Assembly: GCA_019746225.1 (NCBI GenBank)
Contig: JAIESE010000001.1
Coordinates: 1 to 64,000 of the forward strand
Length of the DNA: 64,000 bases
Source: Alphaproteobacteria bacterium
GTDB taxonomy: Bacteria > Pseudomonadota > Alphaproteobacteria > Paracaedibacterales > VGCI01
Direction of reading: 5' to 3'
Positions 59,639-64,000 of this stretch are shown in pieces (the first letter of the stretch is position 1; every line of letters starts with the position of its first letter). The notes beneath the pieces are model-generated. The model saw only the letters and a list, made by a program, of their open reading frames with translations. It was not told the DNA's origin and did not search any database. A program made the translations under genes and the position numbers.

Positions 59639-59920
59639 TTATTTTAAAGAAGACCCTAGATAAGGTGCGGCATGGGAGGATTTGGTGTTTTCGTTTTGAA
59701 GCGGGGTTGGAACTGGATCGTATCCCCACTCACTATTAAGAGGATGACATCGAAATACTCGCTTAACGGCCATCCAACTGCCGCGGCGCAAGCCATGATG
59801 CTCAATGGCATGAATAGCATAGCGGGAGCACGTTGGATCAAACCGACAACGGGGAGGTAAAAACGGCGAAATGAGACGGCGATAGCCATATAATGAGAAG
59901 ACAACAAGACGTTTAATCAT
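59639..59920 (-). CDS. yidD: Membrane protein insertion efficiency factor YidD
   Basis: The 93-residue protein shows YRRLISPFLPPRCRFDPTCS, with the cysteine pair typical of YidD, and RYAIHAIEHHGLRRGSWMAV and RCHPLNSEWGYDPVP. It overlaps rnpA by 4 bases and lies just upstream of yidC. It is thought to help YidC-mediated insertion. Confidence 0.93.
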   Translation of the reverse strand: MIKRLVVFSLYGYRRLISPFLPPRCRFDPTCSRYAIHAIEHHGLRRGSWMAVKRVFRCHPLNSEWGYDPVPTPLQNENTKSSHAAPYLGSSLK

Positions 59921-60282
59921 GTGGTTGGTATTTCCAAACGGTTGAGAGCTTGATGAAAATCCCGAAGAAGAGCCGCAAAAGGCGCCGTTACCGTTGAGGT
60001 GCGGGCAATTAAGACAATATCTTCTTCAGAAAACTTGAAATGTGGACATACGGCTTCGACAACAGCCCGCAAACGACGACGCGCTCGGTTGCGTTTCACA
60101 GCGTTTCCCACTTTTCGACTGGATGTATAACCAACACGTAAAAGAGGCAAGTCTTCGCCGCTCTTATCGACTTTGGAACGCTCAGCAAGCTGAACAATCA
60201 TTGTTGGCATTACAACCTTCCGTTGAAAAGCGGCAACTCGCAAAAAATCCGATCGCTTCTTTAAGCGCGGAATCATTGACAT
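59917..60282 (-). CDS. rnpA: Ribonuclease P protein component
   Basis: The 121-residue protein has LKKRSDFLRVA at the N terminus, GYTSSRKVGNAVKRNRARRR (the conserved RNR motif) and the acidic C-terminal part. It binds RNase P RNA for tRNA 5' processing. It lies 22 bases after rpmH. Confidence 0.93.
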   Translation of the reverse strand: MSMIPRLKKRSDFLRVAAFQRKVVMPTMIVQLAERSKVDKSGEDLPLLRVGYTSSRKVGNAVKRNRARRRLRAVVEAVCPHFKFSEEDIVLIARTSTVTAPFAALLRDFHQALNRLEIPTT

Positions 60283-60304
60283 TGAGGTGCCTTACTAATT
60301 GATT

Positions 60305-60439
60305 TTAGGCCGACAGGCGCTTGCGCCCTTTTGCCCGACGAGCGTTGATAATCCGACGACCGTTTGCCGTGGCCATACGTGCACGAAAGCCATGTCGGCG
60401 TTTACGTACGAGATTGCTTGGTTGAAATGTTCTTTTCAC
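60305..60439 (-). CDS. rpmH: 50S ribosomal protein L34
   Basis: The 44-residue product reads [20 protein letters not shown] and goes on to [21 protein letters not shown], a complete L34. The start codon is GTG at 60439, with AAGAGGA 8 bases upstream. It heads the rpmH-rnpA-yidD-yidC cluster and has a near-consensus promoter 30 bases away. Confidence 0.97.
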   Translation of the reverse strand: MKRTFQPSNLVRKRRHGFRARMATANGRRIINARRAKGRKRLSA

Positions 60440-60469
60440 GATACTATTCCTCTTAAATGCATTTCTAAT

Positions 60470-60498
60470 TGTATAGCCCGCTCATGGACGGTCGTCAA
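60470..60498 (-). promoter_or_regulatory. Sigma-70 promoter of the rpmH operon
   Basis: On the minus strand TTGACG (60498-60493), a 17-base spacer and TATACA (60475-60470) precede the rpmH start by about 30 bases. This is one of the best promoter matches in the window, as expected for a ribosomal protein gene. Confidence 0.8.
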
Positions 60499-60664
60499 GA
60501 CTTTTAATGGAGATGACTCTCCCTTGCAGCAGATTAAAGAGACAACGCTCATGACTTTTAGTTCTTTTTATACGCTTCTCGCAAAAGTAAACCCAATTTT
60601 AATAGAAAAGCAATTATTGTAGCATTATAAGAAATGCAATTCAGTAGTTAAAGGAGTTTAATTC

Positions 60665-63562
60665 GTGAAATATTTAAGATGTATTTTATGCGTTTTATCT
60701 TTACTTTTTCTTTATTGCATTGAAAACAAAGCTGAAGCTATGGATACAGAGTCTTTGGGTCCTCGCTCACAGCGTGATGTGCTCAAAGAGATGACGGACC
60801 CTTTTACTGACCCTCATAACTTTGAGGAAGTTGATCTGAGGGATCCACCCCAAACACGCCAACCACCCCCTCCCCTAATTACCTCATCTAAGAAGGGAGG
60901 AAGTAAAACCAGCGGTCCAATACCCATCCCTGGATCTGGAGATAAAGGGTCGAACACCCGACCAGGGTCAAGGCGGGCGTCTAAAATTTTGAGTTCTCTG
61001 TCTTCAACCGTAACAGGAAGCGCCACCCCCATAAGGGGAAGTAGTCCCAACGATAATAGTGAAGGGCCACCCGTAATGAAAGTCAGTCCCATGTCTTTAC
61101 TTGGTCAATCTGCTTCCATCAGCGCACGAATTGGCACTTCTACACCCAATCAATCCTCCACCTCATCCGGATCTCTTAAAAACCTTTCTCCAAGACGAGA
61201 CTCTGTATCATCACGAACAGGATCAAGTACCCCCCTCAAAGTAAGACGCGCCTCAACCCCGGCAGCTTTAGTGAGAGAGGGATCCCTGGAAGATCAAGTA
61301 GAAAGCGCCAACTCGGCGTCTCTCTCTGGGTTGACAACACCGCGGGGACGCGGCCCTTCTTTCACAACGAAGAGTGGAGAAACAGCAGGTGAAAAATTCA
61401 TGAAATCACCTCGCGTCTATTCTGAATTCGCAGGAAGTGGCGTCAATACCCCAACCGTTCAACCAAGGAGTCCTCGCAGAGATTCTCCTTTCGTGGCGGG
61501 ACAAACCGTAACTGATTTTAGGCCCCATGAGGTTCATGAGCAGACCTCTCTGTCCGATGAAGATACCGATACGCAAAGCGTACGCCCTCGAGATCTTCTT
61601 GCAAGTTTAGACGAAGCAACAAGAGAGGGACATTTTAAGGGGCGGATTGAACTTGACCTCATTGAAAGAAAACCTATCACCAGCCTCGAAGAATTAGGTG
61701 TTAATGAAGCACAGTTAAAAGAAAATCGGTTTTTTCGGGAAGAGTTTTTTTCAAAGTTGGTCTGTGGTGGTTTGGATCTAGATCTTCAAAAGGCTTTGTT
61801 TGCCATACTGCAATCATGCGACCACGTCATATTTGTTCTCAATTCTTGCAAAGCCTTTAAACCAAGAATATTTTTCGACGAATTTACGCTTGTGAATACA
61901 ACTGAACTGCGTTTACGAGGGATTCCTCAAGTAACGCAAGAAATGGTCACTGAACTAAACAATCGTCGCCATTGTCCATTCCTTCTGACTTTGGACCTGT
62001 CTTTTTGTGATTGCCTTACCAGTTTCAAAGGCGATTTCCCAACCCTCGTGTTCTTAGAGTTGAATTGTTGTTCTAATCTCACGGATATTGAATTTCAACC
62101 AAAAAGAGTTATTTTGGAAAGCAGAAGTGATGACCCTTATCCTGGAAATGCTCTTGAAATTCTCCATATCAGGGAGAATGAACTTCTGCGTAAACTAATC
62201 CTTAGAAGTAAAACTCTAAAATCAATAGACATGTATTTTACGGTTGGCATAACCGATTCTATTCTCGAGAAGGTAGCCTCACAATGTCCCAGCCTAGAAA
62301 CCATAGCTTGTGACAAGTGTCCACAACTTGCCTACCCTATCCTTCGCAAGACAGCACCTTTACTCAAACAAAGCTCACTTGACGAGGAAACTTTGGGACT
62401 TCTTTCTACAAATATGGACCGTCAGAAGGAATTCTCGTTAACTTTAGGCCGAATCCATAATCTCCCACCAGAAGCCCTTTTGCAGCTTTCCTTCCTCACA
62501 ACCTTAAATTTACCAGGAAGCCATATCACGGATGAGATCGCTCTCATATTGTCACAACATCATGCAATCACTGATCTCAATCTTTCCAACAATGGCATTA
62601 CCTCAACTGGCGCCCAAGCGTTGTTTCAAAATGCTTCTTTCTTTATAGTAGACCTATCCAACAACAATATTAGAAGAATAGGGAATTTTGGGGAGGAATC
62701 AGTTATCAACACTCTCAACGTATCAGGAAACAAAATCGACGATGATGGGCTTGAAGGGTTCGGGACAGTCTCGAAAGTCACGTACTTAAATTTATCAAAT
62801 AATATGATTCAAAACCCAAAACCCTTATGGTCCAATAAACAAATCAGAGAATTAGACATAAGTAACAATAGAGTTGGTGATGCTGGTGCTCAAACTTTAT
62901 CAACGGGAGACTTCCATTTACTAAATTTATCGGATAATCAAGTAGGGCCTGAGGGCGCCAAGTTCTTAGGCCAAGGTTCTAAAAAACTCCAAACTCTCAT
63001 ATTAAGAAACAACAAGGTCACCAAATATGGCGCCGGGTGGTTTGAACGCAACACCAACATCCTGTTCCTCGACCTAGACAATAATGCTATTGAAGACTTT
63101 GGGACTGCTCAAATCGCCAGAAACAGAACCCTCACCAAGTTATTTTTAAGAAGAAATGGCATCACAAGCTTAGGGGTAAGAGAGTTTGAGCTTAACACAG
63201 TGCTCCAAATCTTGACCTTAGGATCAAATAACATAGATGATGATGGGGCAGATCCCTTGTCAAGGAACACGACTCTTCAACTTTTAGATCTCAGCAATAA
63301 CAAGCTCACGAGCTCTGGGGCCAACAAGTTTGTGCTGAACACAAGCTTGAAAACCCTTGTTCTGCAAAATAATAATCTGGATGAAGAGGCTGTCATCATG
63401 TTAGCTGGGAACCCGTCTCTTCGATTCTTATATTTATCCGGGAATAGAAATATCAAACCCAATCACGCCAAACACTTAACCAAATCTGCAAACAAAAACC
63501 TCCAAGAAGCAAAACTTGTCTTAGCGGGGGTCTTTGACGGTACCAAGATTGGGTTGGATTGA
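60665..63562 (+). CDS. Secreted protein with Ser/Thr-Pro-rich N terminus and NLR-like LRR domain
   Basis: The start is GTG at 60665 with AAGGAG 8 bases before it. The 965-residue protein has a signal peptide (CILCVLSLLFLYCIENKAEA), a disordered region at about 30-290 rich in Ser/Thr-Pro motifs (GTSTPNQSS, GSSTPLKVRRASTP, SPRRDS twice), a middle LRR region and from about 610 at least eleven regular 25-28-residue repeats such as LTKLFLRRNGITSLGVREF and LQLLDLSNNKLTSSGANKF. The GAxxL/N-T pattern is that of ribonuclease-inhibitor/NLR LRRs, otherwise mainly eukaryotic. It is a candidate host-directed protein; how it leaves the cell is unknown. Confidence 0.82.
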   Translation: MKYLRCILCVLSLLFLYCIENKAEAMDTESLGPRSQRDVLKEMTDPFTDPHNFEEVDLRDPPQTRQPPPPLITSSKKGGSKTSGPIPIPGSGDKGSNTRPGSRRASKILSSLSSTVTGSATPIRGSSPNDNSEGPPVMKVSPMSLLGQSASISARIGTSTPNQSSTSSGSLKNLSPRRDSVSSRTGSSTPLKVRRASTPAALVREGSLEDQVESANSASLSGLTTPRGRGPSFTTKSGETAGEKFMKSPRVYSEFAGSGVNTPTVQPRSPRRDSPFVAGQTVTDFRPHEVHEQTSLSDEDTDTQSVRPRDLLASLDEATREGHFKGRIELDLIERKPITSLEELGVNEAQLKENRFFREEFFSKLVCGGLDLDLQKALFAILQSCDHVIFVLNSCKAFKPRIFFDEFTLVNTTELRLRGIPQVTQEMVTELNNRRHCPFLLTLDLSFCDCLTSFKGDFPTLVFLELNCCSNLTDIEFQPKRVILESRSDDPYPGNALEILHIRENELLRKLILRSKTLKSIDMYFTVGITDSILEKVASQCPSLETIACDKCPQLAYPILRKTAPLLKQSSLDEETLGLLSTNMDRQKEFSLTLGRIHNLPPEALLQLSFLTTLNLPGSHITDEIALILSQHHAITDLNLSNNGITSTGAQALFQNASFFIVDLSNNNIRRIGNFGEESVINTLNVSGNKIDDDGLEGFGTVSKVTYLNLSNNMIQNPKPLWSNKQIRELDISNNRVGDAGAQTLSTGDFHLLNLSDNQVGPEGAKFLGQGSKKLQTLILRNNKVTKYGAGWFERNTNILFLDLDNNAIEDFGTAQIARNRTLTKLFLRRNGITSLGVREFELNTVLQILTLGSNNIDDDGADPLSRNTTLQLLDLSNNKLTSSGANKFVLNTSLKTLVLQNNNLDEEAVIMLAGNPSLRFLYLSGNRNIKPNHAKHLTKSANKNLQEAKLVLAGVFDGTKIGLD

Positions 63563-63567
63563 CTCAA

Positions 63568-64000
63568 ATGAAGACCTTACCATACATTCTGTTCATTGCC
63601 CTCATCTTCTCTCTAAATATCATGGAGGGTAGCTGCATGGAGGGGATTGATCTTGAAAGTCTCGGCTTTGTGATAGAAAATAAACCCCCGCCTCGTAAAA
63701 ATAAACCATCAAGATTAAGTCTACAAAGCGGCTTTGAGGATTGGCACTCAGGGGATGAAGAAATTCCTAAAGGTTATTTTGATGACAAGGGACACCCTGG
63801 ACAATTGATGAAGAATGGGGATCCAGCAAGCGAAGCCGTTTATGATTCCAAAGACTATTCTAGTGGCGTTGAAATCGAAGTTACCTCAGAAGATACAATT
63901 GCAGGGGAACAACTCCTAGGGGATGTTCAAGGGGATGTTCAAGGGGATGTTCAAGAAGAGGAAGTTTGGGTCGGGGTTTCCTTCCTTGATGATGAAGCTG
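63568..64000 (+). CDS. Secreted protein, cut by the right window edge
   Basis: An ATG at 63568, 5 bases after the stop of the LRR gene, opens a frame that stays open to the end (144 residues seen). It has a signal peptide (MKTLPYILFIALIFSLNIME) and then an acidic, apparently disordered region containing GDVQ three times in tandem. No clear ribosome site precedes it, so it is probably translated by coupling. It may be another LRR protein like its neighbour; the part that would show this is missing. Confidence 0.7.
   Translation, partial: MKTLPYILFIALIFSLNIMEGSCMEGIDLESLGFVIENKPPPRKNKPSRLSLQSGFEDWHSGDEEIPKGYFDDKGHPGQLMKNGDPASEAVYDSKDYSSGVEIEVTSEDTIAGEQLLGDVQGDVQGDVQEEEVWVGVSFLDDEA
63919..63954 (+). 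repeat. Three tandem copies of a 12-bp unit in a coding region
   Basis: GGGGATGTTCAA occurs three times without change, encoding GDVQ each time. The unit keeps the frame, so copy number could vary without disrupting the gene. Confidence 0.9.

Noticed and set aside
60440..60664. Replication origin next to rpmH
   Set aside because: No TTATCCACA-like DnaA boxes or AT-rich unwinding repeats seen in this 225-base gap.

Overview
The window looks like a piece of an alphaproteobacterial chromosome, most likely from a host-associated lineage such as the Holosporales (amoeba or ciliate endosymbionts). The order rpmH-rnpA-yidD-yidC-engB-dapD, the ftsE-ftsX-YdcF run, the divergent ppiD and tpiA genes and the pbpC plus alpha-2-macroglobulin pair all fit Alphaproteobacteria. 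Several large secreted leucine-rich-repeat (LRR) proteins, many small secreted proteins without recognisable relatives, and an AMP nucleosidase fit an intracellular lifestyle. The order-level assignment is an inference; there is no rRNA in the window.

0-12 kb: one long minus-strand surface-glycan operon. A MarR-like winged-helix regulator and a NusG/RfaH-type antiterminator lead it. They are followed by an MsbA/PglK-type ABC exporter and an almost complete CMP-legionaminic acid pathway: LegB dehydratase, LegC aminotransferase, LegG epimerase, LegI synthase, a hexapeptide N-acyltransferase, a PtmE-like nucleotidyltransferase and LegF cytidylyltransferase. A polysaccharide deacetylase, a methyltransferase and an unidentified gene running off the left edge come last. 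Most junctions overlap by 1-14 bases. The leader between the antiterminator and the exporter holds two hairpins.

12-44 kb: housekeeping and envelope genes (def, ppiD, tpiA, pbpC, A2M, AsmA, an iron-permease-like protein, mtaB, ftsY, amn) alternate with secreted proteins of unknown function. These include an LRR protein and a neighbouring LRR gene split by an apparent frameshift, a trypsin-like protease, and a protein built from two tandem repeats. A 129-bp element with perfect 31-bp inverted ends lies at 39.2 kb.

44.3-53.0 kb: a decayed integrated island. A 50-bp direct repeat matches the 3' half of the initiator tRNA-Met gene and brackets an internally deleted tyrosine integrase, a LysR regulator with a partner gene, a phage-repressor-like regulator, and a distinctive signalling cassette: a protein resembling S-adenosylhomocysteine hydrolase (SAHH), a CqsS/LqsS-type autoinducer sensor kinase, an LqsR-like response regulator and a secreted protein. 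This cassette is the best candidate for an undescribed system here.

53-64 kb: ftsE, ftsX, a YdcF-DUF952 fusion, a small secreted protein, dapD, engB, yidC, yidD, rnpA, rpmH (with a clear promoter), then two secreted-protein genes: a 965-residue protein with NLR-like LRRs and a Ser/Thr-Pro-rich N terminus, and a gene cut by the right edge.
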